29,944 nt of DNA, from IMG/VR virus record IMGVR_UViG_3300045125_000117, positions 1-29,944 of that record; one strand, 5' to 3'. Each line of letters begins with the position of its first letter. The first letter of the stretch is position 1. This DNA is from a virus. Shown one piece after another: positions 1 through 9,746 of this stretch. Position numbers and translations under genes: made by a program. The notes beneath the pieces were generated by a model that searched no databases, was not told the DNA's origin, and saw only the letters and a program-made list of their open reading frames with translations.

Positions 1-1997
1 CCGAGAACTTCCGGTTAACACATTCAAATTAATGAATGTTCCTGTATTACCAAACAAATTGCTACCGCTTACAACGCTTGCACTAATTGTACCAGCATAT
101 TGCAATGTATTACCAACTTCACTCAAGCTTGAGGTAATCATATTACCTGTTGTAGTTTGCACTTTCAAGAAGTTGTTTACAGTCAACAAAAATTCACTAC
201 CAAAACTGCTTGTTGGTCCTTGCAAAATAATTGCACTGCTTGTTACTATAGGACTAGATCCACTTTGATTGCTTTGCAACAACCAATAATTATTCAAACT
301 ATCCCATAACAAAGAACTTGTTACAGCAGTGGTACTACCGCTATCAAAAACATCGATACCAGTATAACGTTGTGGTCCTCCAACACTCCATGCATTTAAT
401 TGTATACGATTGTCACCTATTACCAAATTGCTACTAGTAATATTAACAATCGAACCAGTACCAACCATTGTTACGTCACCATATAGTGTTGTACTACCAC
501 TAACAATCAAGTTTTTACCAATGCATACACCACCATCGGTTTTGTATTGCGCCAACTTACCTGCAATTGTTGCGACTGCTGTATTTGTATTATCTAAAAT
601 ACCAGATGTTTGCAATTGTTGACGATGCACCACCAATATTGATTGTTGTTGCATTTGCTGTAGCTAGATTGAACGTTTGCCGCAGTCGTAGTAGACACTT
701 CCTCCGTTAACAGCAACGTTTCCAGTAGAAGTGATTGCTGTTCCACTAATCGGACCACTTGCACCTCAAAGGTATTGGTACTTGGTATATATGCAAGTCC
801 GTCTAGAATATCAATATAAGATGGACGATTTCCAGTACCGTCAACAAACAGAGATATATTGAACTCGTAGCAGTACTGTTATTAGCAGCAATACTAGTAC
901 TAAGAGCATTTTGTTACAGATGCCGGTGCCAGTAAAGTTTACTGGCTGTCAGAATTATTAAACCAGCCACTGCTTGCACTAATATTACCGCTTGCACTAA
1001 TGTTGCTTGCTGTTAAATTGGTTGATCGTATAACTTATTACCAACTACCAAATTTGAAGACGTCAATGCATTGGCTTGCCCAACTTGCCGTGCCAAAATG
1101 TGCTTCCGGTGTGAGGTCCAACAAATACACTTGCGCTAATGTTTCCACTTGCACCAATATTACCATTAACAGTTAGACCGGCAATCGTGCTAACTATTTG
1201 CAGTGTTTAGCGCATTTGCAGTTGCTGCTGTTTGAGAAGCAATTGCATTGCTTGCACTTTGAAGGCCAACTAGCAGTACCGCAAAAAGTGCTGCCTGTGT
1301 GCGGTCCAACAAATACATCGTTGCGCTTACAAATCCGCTTGCGCTAATGTTGTTGATCAGCTGTTGGGTGACCAGCAATTGTGGTTGAACTACTCAGCCG
1401 TCAATGAACTTACGATACTCGACATTGCTTGCTGTAATTGCACTTGCGCTGATAATACTGCCGGTTAATGCCACCGTTTATTAATGCAGATCCTCCAAGT
1501 GTAAGATTTGAACCACTAAATGCACTCGCACTAACATTGCCGAACGTACTATTACCAACAACGGTTAAATTACCCGCATCAAAAATATTACTTGCTGTAA
1601 TATTTCCACTTGCACTTAATAAGCCGGTAACATTTGTTGTTCCTAAAGTGCTTGTTCCAACAACAACTAATGTACCACTATCAAAAACACTACTCGCACT
1701 TATTCCGCCACTTGCACTAATATTACTTGCCGTTATAGGACCAGATGTAATTGCAGCAGATGTTATTGCCGTACTTGCACTAATAACACTAGCTGTCAGT
1801 GCGCCAGTAACCGTTAAATTTGTAAAACTTCCTCCGGGAATACTTGTACTGCCTATTAAATTTCCACTTGCATCGGTGACTAAAAATAAATTACTTCCGC
1901 TAATTTGTCTTTCAACAAATGGAAATTGTCCACCGACTGAGCTTCCGCTAGTTTGTGAAATGACAATAACAGAGGCTGCTGTGTTTGGATATGGCAT
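1..1997 (-). CDS. Repetitive tail-fibre-like structural protein (partial, runs off left edge)
   Basis: The start is the ATG at 1997 (MPYPNTAASVIVISQ...), preceded by a good AAGGAA ribosome site on the minus strand. The first ~185 residues read cleanly. They are rich in Ser, Ala, Gly, Thr and Asn, and repeat a module like 'NISASGNITASNIFDAG' followed by 'LTVVGNSTFGNVSAS'. This beta-repeat pattern is typical of phage tail-fibre or baseplate-appendage shafts. The same vocabulary continues in shifting frames to position 1, so this is one long gene broken by many indels, worst between about 600 and 1400, and not several genes. It lies directly downstream of the gp15-like gene. No receptor-binding tip is visible because the 3' end is outside the window. 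The fibre-type role is likely; the exact appendage is unknown. Confidence 0.7.
960..1800. repeat. Degenerate repeats inside fibre gene
   Basis: Short motifs such as cttgcactaatattac and related variants recur at irregular spacing. On the coding strand they encode Asn-Ile-Ser-Ala-Ser-type beta-repeat units. The spacing is too irregular and the units too degenerate for a CRISPR array; they are protein-coding repeats. Confidence 0.6.
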
Positions 1998-2026
1998 ATT
2001 ATGATTCCTTATTTATATATCTCATT

Positions 2027-2033
2027 ATAAATA
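2027..2033 (-). promoter_or_regulatory. TATTTAT box upstream of fibre gene
   Basis: The coding strand reads TATTTATA 29 nt before the ATG at 1997, with an AAGGAA ribosome site between them. This is the same box seen before other transcription-unit starts here (see findings). A phage promoter core is an inference; the region is AT-rich and chance matches occur. Confidence 0.35.
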
Positions 2034-2069
2034 TTGCTATTTTTTTAAAAATTAGAATTTTATTTTTAT

Positions 2070-3230
2070 TTATTCAAAATCTGCTATCGCTTGACGTCTC
2101 CATCTTCCATCTACGTAGATATAATGATAATCACCGTCATACGCCATCCAACCTTCTTGACCGTATGCATCAGGTGTTTCGGGAGGTTCATGCCAAATAT
2201 CACAACATTTTTCAATAGTTGTAGCAATCATAGAAGCATATGTTTGGCGTATTTTTTCCAACACTTCACCACCTCCAGTACTTGATTTTTCTGAAAAAAT
2301 TGTAGGTTTAGGAGTTTTCCAAACACTTCCTTTTTCAACAATTATATTATCTTTTAACGTATAATTAGTTCCGTTATTTTTTGACAAATTGTTATTCACT
2401 GCAATCATTTGTGCAGAATTTACAATTTCTCCAGTAATATTAATTTTTTTAGGAGTCAACAATTTTTGAACGGTTGATTTGCGATCTTCAAAACTTTCCG
2501 GCAATAAATATGCAAATAAACTCAATGAAAATGTAGTACGAACTATGCGATCTTTATCACTTGATACTTCAGTGGTATTGTGTAATCATTGATGGTTACA
2601 CGAAATTTAAATCGTTGTGGATCTCCCCAATAATCCTCTGCTGGCAAAATTAATTTTTTCAAGAATACTATTCATTTGTTCAACATATTCTGTCCAAACC
2701 ATAAATTCATACTCTACTTTAACATGATCAGGCAATGTAACTGCATGATATTTGATTGGTACGGAGCAACTGTATCATTCAATAAACTAAATTTATCGTA
2801 TATTGATTCTTCTCATGTGAATTTAGTCATCACTGGATATGTCAGATAACGATTGAATGTTTGTAAGTTTTCATTTTTACTAAACGAACTGCGTTTGAAC
2901 ATGATAGCTGGTAATCTGAACTTTACCATTGTATGATCTCGATAATATCCGTCATTTTGAATTGCTTTCCATACGTTCAGGGCTACCATATAAAATTGGT
3001 ACTTTTACATTTGCACCTGTATCTACGACTGTTGGATTTACAACATTTTGTAAATATTCCATCAATGCAGCTGTCAACATCCAATGAGTGTAATTGTAAA
3101 ATTTTTTCTTGGGTCTTTGTCTCTTCGAGCGTCAAATGCCTTATTTTGTTAGATTTGTAAAATAAGGATTCTTCTTCGTTTGATCAACATTCGAAGGTAC
3201 TGGATTGTTTTTGATGTATCTCCACGCCAT
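2070..3230 (-). CDS. 15: gp15-like tail terminator / sheath stabiliser
   Basis: Reconstructed across several indels from MAWRYIKNNPVPSN at 3230. Recognisable blocks occur in the same order as in T4 gp15: FYNYTHWMLTAALMEYL (T4 FYNSSFRRYATLMGDLF), VPILYGSPERWKA (T4 VPITYASKEHF), KFRLPAIMFKRSSF, KVEYEFMVWTEYVEQMNSI (T4 KMIYELSIFTRYEDDMFQI), and RIVRTTFSLSLFAYLLPE near the end. The family forms the hexameric ring that ends tail-tube and sheath growth and joins the tail to the neck. The position right after a gp14-like gene matches the T4 order 13-14-15. The C-terminal ~100 residues (GWMAYDGDYHYIYVDGRWRR) are an extension without a T4 counterpart that I can recall. A 151-codon fragment that looks independent (2070-2525) is simply the 3' part of this gene. 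Confidence 0.7.
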
Positions 3231-3248
3231 GACATATTATATTGTCTT

Positions 3249-3708
3249 TCAACTGATATTTAACTTACTCAAACGACTATAATGAGTATTACAGATTATA
3301 CTATCGATTTATTTGACTTGACCACCTAAAAATTGTTCTTGTACAACGTTATTGATTTCATGATAACGATCATTAAATAAAATCAATCACCAACTTCTGG
3401 ATAAAATTTGCGTCGGCATGTTTTAATTCTCTGAATTTAAATACAACACTTTGATCTCTATCAGGACCAAATCCTTCATCATCTGTAGTAATATCGCCGC
3501 GTATCAATTAAAGCTACTTAATTCAACGCCAGGATAAAAACTCTTCCTTCGCTTGGTAACTGCTTTCACTATGTTGGCTTTGGTTTCACTTGACAGCAAT
3601 TTTGAAACAAAACAACTAGTGTTTCAATAATATCACGTACTAATTCTGCATTAAATTGATTAAAGCGTTAATGTCTCGTTGACTAAAATATCTTCCAAAT
3701 AAGCTCAT
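3249..3708 (-). CDS. 14: gp14-like neck protein
   Basis: The start is MSLFGRYFSQRDINAL at 3708. After frame repair it continues with ELVRDIIETLVVLF, ITTDDEGFGPDRDQSVVFKF, then FYPEVGDLILFNDRYHEINN and QEQFLGGQ, ending CNTHYSRLSKLNI. The G-D-L-I-x-F...E-I-N block matches T4 gp14 (GDLIYFPMDNSLFEINWV). gp14 forms part of the neck that closes the filled head and receives the tail. The gene lies between the gp13-position gene and the gp15-like gene, as in T4. At least four indels interrupt it. The stop is placed at the first TGA as read, but the true end may be 10-20 nt further, overlapping the next start. Confidence 0.6.
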
Positions 3709-3724
3709 AATGGCATCTAAATGA

Positions 3725-4957
3725 TTATCCGATATAAATTAATAATGGAACGGTCTTCATGATTGATGTCATTTTTTCAGTTTCATCTCTTTTGGCTTCC
3801 ATTTGAGCTTTACGACTAGTGCTTCAAGATTTTCTCTTAATTGAGTTATCAATGCTTCTTTTTCAGCAGTTGCTTCACTTCTTAATTCAGCACCATCTAA
3901 TGATACTTCTCCACCAGGAATTGGTATTGTACGTATATTTTTGTCTAATTCAGCACCAAGCATATTCTTTACACAATGCTCAAGAAATATTTCTTAACCC
4001 ATTGTTTGCCAACATTAATTTAATTTATAATAAGTTACATTTTGATATGGAACATTACTATAATCGCTGACAACATCATAATTGACTTCCACTACTAAAT
4101 GTATTATGCACTATTACATTTATCTTTTTCAACAACATATTCAACATAAACTGTTGTGATTGTATGTTGGAATTGGAAATAATCTTCAATTTGTTATTTA
4201 CAATTTCAAAACTATATACACTTTTACGAACCATATCATTGAATTCAATTTAGCTTGACCACGTAACAAATCTTCAAAGATTGGTGTCATCAAAAATTGT
4301 GGCAGCAGGACTATATCCAGCAAATCCCATTTCATTTAGTACGTTACTATAACTCATACCAGTCATACTAAATGGATCATAAATACGAGCAAATGCTTGG
4401 TGGAGGACCGTGAAACACTACGTTCTAACTTCGATACTCGACTTGCCAAGTTTCAAGATCTTGTACCAATCGATTGATTGTAAATCATATGTTTGTACAC
4501 TTGAGTAATTGCGACTACTGTATTTCTTTTATATCAACATATCCACCAACACCAACTTCACTACCATATCTGTTTGGACAATTGAATTATATAAGGTAAT
4601 CCTGTTCCATTTACATTTATACCTGTAATATTTAGGATTATCTGCGGTAGGTAATCCTTGTAAATTCAATAGATTATTTCTGAATATTAAATTGATTTAC
4701 TTGAGCACCATATTCATTTACAGCTTCTTCAAAACAAGCATAAAAATTAACATCAATCATTTCAATGTCAATGATTGGATAACCCAGTCTTTTAGCTGCT
4801 CCATTCAGCACTCTTCTCACAATCATATTCAAAATACCCAACACTACCCAGTTGCACTTTCATTCAAATAAATCCATAAGGTACGCTGCCGGTGTTAACC
4901 GCACTTAAATGAACCAACCCAACGAATACGATCTTGGTTCATATTTGCATTTGACAT
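3725..4957 (-). CDS. Neck / head-completion structural protein (gp13 position)
   Basis: The start is MSNANMNQDRIRWVG at 4957, preceded by the TATTTAT box. Joined fragments give about 410 residues. They include RLGYPIIDIEMIDVNFYACF plus EEAVNEYGAQVNQFNIQ, EVGVGGYVDIK, RIYDPFSMTGMSYSNVLNEM with GFAGYSPAAT, MLGAELDKNIRTIPIPGGEV, and a Lys/Glu-rich C-terminal helix (EKEALITQLRENLEA...). This resembles an uncharacterised virion structural protein that I associate with T4-like phages. It occupies the gp13 slot immediately before gp14- and gp15-like genes. I cannot show sequence identity to T4 gp13, so the role is inferred from position. The region from about 4050 to 4950 is heavily frameshifted. 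Confidence 0.5.
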
Positions 4958-4962
4958 ATATA

Positions 4963-4969
4963 ATAAATA
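4963..4969 (-). promoter_or_regulatory. TATTTAT box, 5 nt before start of neck gene
   Basis: The coding strand reads AATATTTATTATATATG, with no Shine-Dalgarno sequence between box and start codon. It could be a promoter core giving a leaderless mRNA, or an AT-rich translation signal. Confidence 0.35.
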
Positions 4970-5003
4970 TTAGTTTAATTCTCAATCAAACATCTAATAT
5001 TAG

Positions 5004-5046
5004 GAATAATACTCTTTCAAAATAATATATTTTTTAATTTAATCAT
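5004..5046 (-). pseudogene. Orphan leader peptide (MIKLKNIL...)
   Basis: An ATG two bases after the stop of the preceding gene begins M-I-K-L-K-N-I-L and hits a stop after nine codons as read. If one T of the TTTT run is an insertion error, the frame becomes MIKLKNILLKEYYS and then stops. The first 26 bases are identical to the start of the gene at 5678. It looks like a capsid-targeting leader that has lost its passenger, or a duplication scar. It could also be the 5' end of a gene scrambled by read errors, but only about 45 nt separate it from the next gene. Confidence 0.4.
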
Positions 5047-5048
5047 AA

Positions 5049-5678
5049 TTAAACATCTTGTATCATTGATTTGTCAAGAATACAAATAGAATATTCAGCT
5101 TTAGTTCCTTCTACTTCATTTTTATATTTTATAGCACCAATATCATATTTAATCAGTTAAATTTCGTATTTGAGATAATTTCCGAGAATCTTTTATATAC
5201 TGTACTACTCAACGTTATTTCGCTAAATACATCCCTCGGATAAAAATTAGAATTTCCATAATTTACACTTGCTCTATCTATAAGATCATAACCTTTCAAT
5301 TTTTGTCTACATCTACATCATCCCATAATCAATCATTTCATGTGCATCTTTTGTATGTATTTCACCTTCATGTATTAATTCAACTAACAAAACATCAGCA
5401 TGTTCCCACACATATCATGCTCAATTGTAGTCATATATAAATTACCAACTACTTCAAAACTTTAAATCTTGAGATTGGAAGATTATCTTCACTACACCTT
5501 TGCTCACAGTTTTATCCGATGAACCCATTGAGCTTGATCCATCGTTCCAACGTGGAACCAATGATTGACGATCAAATATAATATTCTTGACATTAGAGCT
5601 TGTATGGACCAGCATGATATGCATACCAAAGTTAATATCACTTGCCATTTCCAATAATATATTTTTTAATTTAATCAT
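5049..5678 (-). CDS. Leader-bearing putative internal head protein, unknown function
   Basis: The start is M-I-K-L-K-N-I-L-L-E-M-A at 5678, which overlaps nothing but sits 2 nt after the previous stop. The leader ends L-L-E, matching the prohead-protease consensus L/I-x-E. After frame repair there are about 205 residues: SDINFGMHIMLVHTSSNV, SDKTVSKGVVKIIFQSQDLK, NLYMTTIEHDMCGNMLMF, DLIDRASVNYGNSNFYPRDV, then a C-terminus like ...AEYSICILDKSMIQDV. I do not recognise a family. The context is a run of small leader-bearing genes between the capsid and neck genes, which suggests a protein packaged in the head. At least four indels are present between 5050 and 5460. Confidence 0.5.
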
Positions 5679-5679
5679 A

Positions 5680-5933
5680 TCAATTTAGCAATTCTACAAC
5701 CAATTTGCTTGTCTCAGTTATAACTCATGATAACTTTCTTTTGAATATAATATTTGCCTTCTAACAATTGCAATTCATTGTCCATTTGCAATAACCAAAT
5801 TGCTATTTTCAACTACTTCAACAACACGATCTTCACGATCACGATGCCACTCTTCGATAGAATCACGATTGGCATCAGCAACAAATTCACGAAGATATTG
5901 ATTATTACCCAATGCAGTTTCTTTAAATGGCAT
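5680..5933 (-). CDS. Small cupin-like phage protein
   Basis: The start is MPFKETALGNNQYLREFV at 5933, three bases after the preceding stop. After one frame repair near 5780 it reads EEWHRDREDRVVEVVE, then NELQLLEGKYYIQKKVYH-like sequence, and ends TSKLVVELLN. The layout (W-H-x-D-x-x-D-R-x-V-E-V-V-E, a short turn, then I-x-K-x-V-x-H) resembles small single-domain cupin or beta-barrel proteins that recur in phage genomes. About 84 residues. It lacks the shared leader, unlike its neighbours on both sides. Function unknown; metal binding by the histidines is only a possibility. Confidence 0.45.
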
Positions 5934-5935
5934 TT

Positions 5936-6554
5936 TCATATATTATAACCCCATTCGTGTAACGAATCTCCCGTATACAATGTATTGGCAGGCACTGTCT
6001 TTGTTAATATTTTATAATTACCCAATAGATTCGATTCTCCATGTTCGACTGCATACAATCTGTTAATAGTAACCCAGTCTCCATTGTTTATTGTTAATTT
6101 TAATTTCTTTTTCTCTTCACTAAGTTTTATTAACAATATCTCTTAAGAATTCTAAATATTTTTCTTTATTATATCCCATGTCATGAAATTTACCACTGGC
6201 TTCACGATCTTTTATTGGAGGAAATCCAAATTTATCTATAATTATCATAAATATTATTATAATATTTTAGTTTATCATCTATGTCTTTAGAAAGATTTGG
6301 AACAGCTCTATAAATTTTAATTTCTTGCATTTGGTTTTTTATATACATATCTAATAATCGATATTGAATGTAGATTCATGTCACGTCCTTCACCATAATA
6401 TCTAGCGGTTGTAATCAAATCTAATGTGTAAATATCATCTTTGATATATTTTTGTCACATCATATAAAGGAGCACCATTACTTGAATTTGGAGCCGTATG
6501 CAACTTTCGATACGAGTCATCCATTTCTATTAATAATGATTTTAATTTAATCAT
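5936..6554 (-). CDS. Leader-bearing ADP-ribosyltransferase-like protein (Alt-like, R-S-E type)
   Basis: The start is M-I-K-L-K-S-L-L-I-E-M-D at 6554; its ATG overlaps the previous stop (ATGA). The leader ends L-I-E. The repaired body reads NGAPLYDVT, YYGEGRDMNLHSISIIRY, AEIKIYRAVPNLSKDIDD, then NNGDWVTINRLYAVEHGESN, GNYKILTKTVPANTLYT and GDSLHEWGYN. The order is Arg in I-Y-R-A-V-P, then G-D-W-V-T, then A-x-x-H-G-E-S-N, then a C-terminal H-E-W-G-Y. It matches ADP-ribosyltransferase-like domains often seen in phage polyvalent and internal proteins (R-S-E class, ART-PolyVal-like). T4 Alt is an ADP-ribosyltransferase packaged in the head behind the same kind of leader, so an Alt-like injected enzyme is a reasonable inference. 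Catalytic activity and target are unproven. Confidence 0.6.
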
Positions 6555-6819
6555 TTTATTTTTTTAGAAAATTGTAAAACTTTTTCAATTTTATCCAACT
6601 TCTTCTTGTGTTTTATAAAATTTGATAGGCTTTTACAATCACTGTGATATTCTATAAATTTAGTTTTATCTTCGTTTACAAATTCAACATATGTATGTTT
6701 TTCAAAATTTCCGTTTTACAATGTGGGCATTCATGATAATACGTAGTTTTTGGTCTTAATACAGTCGTTTTAACTTGAGTACTATCTGATTTTAATATTA
6801 AATTTTTAAGTTTAATCAT
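6551..6819 (-). CDS. Leader-bearing small zinc-binding-type protein
   Basis: The start is M-I-K-L-K-N-L-I-L-K-S-D at 6819. The repaired sequence of about 89 residues contains YYHECPHCKTENFEKHTYVEF, then IEYHSDCKSLSNFIK and a basic, helical C-terminus ending QFSKKIK. C-P-H-C followed about 24 residues later by H-S-D-C looks like a zinc knuckle or ribbon. This leader lacks the Glu that ends the others (I-L-K), so protease processing is less certain. The stop overlaps the next start as ATGA, showing tight translational coupling with the ART-like gene. Confidence 0.5.
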
Positions 6820-7452
6820 ATAATTCATAATAATAACGACCTTTGCTCTTGGTTCCCAAACTACGAATTCGATGACTACGGCAACTCCAATATCCTGCGG
6901 CTGTGCTGGTCTTTGACTACATTTGTGACGAGCACTAAAAACTCTTGCGACGAGCTTTGCTACTTGCACGAACACGCATTTTTGGATCACCAAACGTTAC
7001 TTTTAATTTTACCAGCTTTGCTTTTAACATATACAGCAAATTTTTTTAGGTCCTCCGGAGTTCTAAATGGACGATTTAATTTAACATTACGACCACGATG
7101 CTTTGCTTCTTCAATTGATTCGTTGATTAGCTGTTCATCAACATCTTCTTCAAGTGGAGCATCCAAATACACTTCACGATCCCCGTATATTGCAGTTTCT
7201 CCCAAATCGCTTTCAACAATGTCAGTATCATAACCATCTCAACTCGATTGCATCTTGATTGTATAATTTTCTCAACTTCGTTCACTAAAGCGAAATATGT
7301 CTTGGCTATAACGACGAAACACAACATTCTTCAAGAGTTAAATTGCGTTCCAAATGATATTTTAAATTTGAGACTAACAGAAACCCTCTTGACTAATTTC
7401 ATAGGTTCTGGCTGGATGAACAATATTTTCAACAATGTCAAGTTAATTTCAT
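6812..7452 (-). CDS. Conserved phage protein with FRTPxxxKKF / RARHKC...YWSC C-terminus
   Basis: The clear part reads YDTDIVESDLGETAIYGDRE, PLEEDVDEQLINESIEEAK, NRPFRTPEDLKKFAVYVKSK, VTFGDPKMRVRASSKARR, KSFRARHKCSQ, then TAAGYWSCRSHRIRSLGTK and a C-terminal GRYYYELYD. The signature 'RPFRTP..KKFAVYVK...FGDP.M...RR.SFRARH.C...YWSC' is a recurrent phage C-terminal module. I recognise the pattern but cannot name its function; the Cys and His residues suggest metal binding. The N-terminal 70 residues are scrambled by indels. The start is placed tentatively at MKL...DIVENIVHPARTYEI (7452), which would make it another M-x-L-type leader. The stop overlaps the next start by 8 bases. Confidence 0.5.
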
Positions 7453-7471
7453 ATGATAATGCACATAGTTA

Positions 7472-7863
7472 TCATTGTTTAAACACTATTTGATTTATAT
7501 TAAATACGCAAAACACAGTCGAATTAGTATCTCCATCCATTATATCTTTTATTAGTAACTCCATCATATTTTTCTGATTTTGCTTTTTTTGCCCACCAAA
7601 CAGGTCCGGTGTGGATAATTATCAGCAAATTGTTTGCTTGAAAACTTTAAGAGGATTGCTTAATGTTATTTGAGACTTTCTCTACATTTTCGCCAAAAAA
7701 CTTGCAGCTTCTTCATTATCTGTAAACCAAAATCCAACTGTATAAGTGCCCGTCGATTTTCCGATGAAAATGCATCAAATTTTTGAAAATTAATATCGTC
7801 TCCTCGAAAAACATCATATGTTACTTCGTTTAATAACGTATAAAAATCTTTATATTTAATCAT
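7472..7863 (-). CDS. ADP-ribosyltransferase-like protein (ART-PolyVal type) with variant leader
   Basis: The start is M-I-K-Y-K-D-F-Y-T-L-L-N-E-V at 7863; L-N-E fits the prohead-protease consensus. Then comes YDVFRGDDINFQKFDAF, FGLWFTDNEEAASFFGEN, KVSNNIKQSS-like sequence, WWAKKSKSEKYDGV, and a C-terminus that reads DIMDGDTNSTVFCVFNINQI after frame repair. The order F-R-G, then G-x-W-F-T-D-N-E-E-A-A-S-F-F-G, then Y-D-G-V, then V-x-x-x-F-N-x-N-Q-I is the usual layout of small phage ADP-ribosyltransferase-like domains. About 130 residues. It is the first gene after the capsid terminator, so it probably opens its own transcription unit. Activity is inferred only. Confidence 0.6.
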
Positions 7864-7868
7864 ATTAT

Positions 7869-7875
7869 ATAAATA
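7869..7875 (-). promoter_or_regulatory. TATTTAT box, 5 nt before start of ART-like gene
   Basis: The coding strand reads GTATTTATATAATATG immediately downstream of the capsid terminator, where a new promoter would be expected. No ribosome site is visible between box and start. Confidence 0.45.
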
Positions 7876-7881
7876 CTACAA

Positions 7882-7920
7882 TAAAAATAAAAAACCCACG
7901 GCATTTCTACCGTGGGTTTC
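7882..7920 (-). terminator. Rho-independent terminator after major capsid gene
   Basis: A perfect 10-bp inverted repeat (AAACCCACGG / CCGTGGGTTT) has an 8-nt loop. On the minus strand it is followed by a T-rich tract. It lies 20 bp past the capsid stop codon and separates the capsid unit from the accessory cluster. Confidence 0.9.
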
Positions 7921-7939
7921 TTTTTAACTAACTACATCG

Positions 7940-9697
7940 TTACGGATTATACTGGTCAAGATCACCAATATATACTTTTCCATAAAACTCTGGGCGGATT
8001 AACCTTCTTAGCATAACGAGTCAATACCCTACGACGTGGTGTGAAGTTAATTGGATCGTATACCAATCGGAGTTTGTACGAGTGGGATGTATGGAGCATA
8101 CAACTGCACCAGTTTCGAGGAAGTTATTTCCACGGAAACCAACCAAGATTACGTTTTCAACCATATATGGGTTCTTGTAAACTTGGAAGCGACTTGCGAA
8201 GCTACCAACACGGCTTACGCCCATTGCGAACTTGGCACTATCACCATCTGTGTTTACTACATAGCCTGGAATAGCATTCCAAGATAGTTGCAACATCTGG
8301 ACTTACAACCAAGGAAGTTGGCACCACCACGAAGAGTCAATTGGTGAATCTTGTTAGATACACTGTTGAATCTTGTTACCAAGAGTTTGGAACCAAGTGC
8401 TCTTAACGTATGCAGTCGTGTTAGCAGCATCGGTGCTCAAAGTGAATACTATGTAGCGTTACCATCTGTATCCAAGTTGACTGCTAATTCGTTACCGATC
8501 TTGGCACTCCATGCTTGAGTTGTTACACCCGGAGCAGCATGTAATTAACATGTCGAGGATTTCAAGATCAATTTCCATAGACACGTATTCACTCAATAGA
8601 GCAGTAAGTTCTGCTTCTGCATCAATGCTATGATAAGCATTCAAGTCTTGAGCCAATTCTGGTGTCCAGACTGCTTTCAACTTACGAGTCTTGGCAACGA
8701 TTGGTTCGCTCTTCCAGTTCCAAGTTAATTTCTGGAATACCAATGTCAGCACCTTGATTGATACCGCTTGTTCCAGTACCACTAAATGGATTTTTGTCTT
8801 CAAAGTCTCCACGGGTAGTATCAGTTGGTTGTTTGCTGTACATTACACTGCCTGTAACTTTTCCTGCGAAGTGCGAAGCGAAGCAGCACCACTGAAGAAC
8901 AAGATAGCTTTGTATTGAGGACTTGCCAAGCTTCGGTATTGTACACCGCTTGAAATTGGTTCAATGGAGTCAAACTTGCACTGGTAAATGTAAAGCTACG
9001 AACAGCAGTCAAGTCGGCACTGCTGATTACAGATGCATTTGGATTTGCTGCACCAGAACTCACCATCTCCAAGTTAACAACAACTTTGTAAACTTCACCA
9101 GCCACAACGCTTGAGCTATATGATTGATCATAAGTCTACATCACTGTATGATGCAGTAGTGAAATATGCAGTTCCACTGCTTCCTGTTGCAACTGCAAGT
9201 GTTGATGTAATGTCATTCAATGTATATCCATAACGACCTACGCCATACAGACCACCAGTTGCACTGTCAGTTGAACCGAGTTTTTTGCCCGTTCCGCCGA
9301 ACAATGAACTATAGCTACTGGTTGTGTCTGCATTGAATCCACCATTGGTAGAACCATATTTGAAATCCAAATAGAAAATCAGACCAGATGGAAGGTTCAT
9401 TGGTTGAACACTGATACGAATTCTTTAGCGCTAATTTCGGCGAATACACGACGAACCAATGGAAGAGCTACGCCAGCCCATTGTTCGCTGTTTGCTGATG
9501 TACCTGTAGCGGTTGCTTCATCAAGCAATTGCTTTGCTTGGTTTTCAAGCAAGATGGACATATTGGCTTTTTCTACGCCGCCCAATCCTTCGAGAAGACC
9601 AGTTTTATCCCACTTGCTTTGCAATCGACGAGTTTCATGCATCAACTCGTGCTTGTGGATTCATATTGTTTGTCAATAATGACTTAATATCACTCAT
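7940..9697 (-). CDS. 23: Major capsid protein (gp23-like)
   Basis: The start is MSDIKSLLTNNMNPQARV at 9697, preceded by AAGGAAAA. The repaired protein is about 585 residues (T4 gp23: 521). Blocks include GLGGVEKANMSILLENQAKQ, WAGVALPLVRRVFAEISAKE, VQPMNLPSGLIFYLDFKYGS, INLELRSEPIVAKTRKLKAV, WTPELAQDLNAYHSIDAEAE, YVSMEIDLEILDML and the C-terminus YDPINFTPRRRVLTRYAKK, all characteristic of T4 gp23. The N-terminal segment ends Q-L-L-D-E at about residue 62, just before A-T-A-T-G. This closely parallels the T4 maturation cleavage site (L-T-E-A at residue 65), so gp21-type removal of a ~62-residue delta domain is expected. It is interrupted by about nine indels. It follows the scaffold gene by about 50 nt and ends in a strong terminator. 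Confidence 0.95.
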
Positions 9698-9746
9698 ATT
9701 TTATATTTTCCTTATCTATTTTTGTTTGGTTTGCTCACCATTAAAA

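Noticed and set aside
960-1800. Repeats resembling a CRISPR array
   Set aside because: Units are degenerate, irregularly spaced, in frame, and encode fibre beta-repeats; there are no unique equal-length spacers.
1468-2004. A 178-codon plus-strand open frame
   Set aside because: It lies opposite the cleanest part of the fibre gene, whose minus-strand product has repeat structure, a ribosome site and a plausible start. The plus frame has biased, hydrophobic shadow composition and no ribosome site.
2070-2525. Independent 151-residue structural gene
   Set aside because: Sequence upstream in another frame (DRIVRTTFS) runs directly into it and completes the gp15-like pattern, so its apparent start is internal.
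600-5900. Many pseudogenes or a decaying prophage
   Set aside because: Breaks are single-base, affect essential packaging and capsid genes equally, and conserved motifs continue in the next frame. This is sequencing error in an untrimmed read, not genetic decay.
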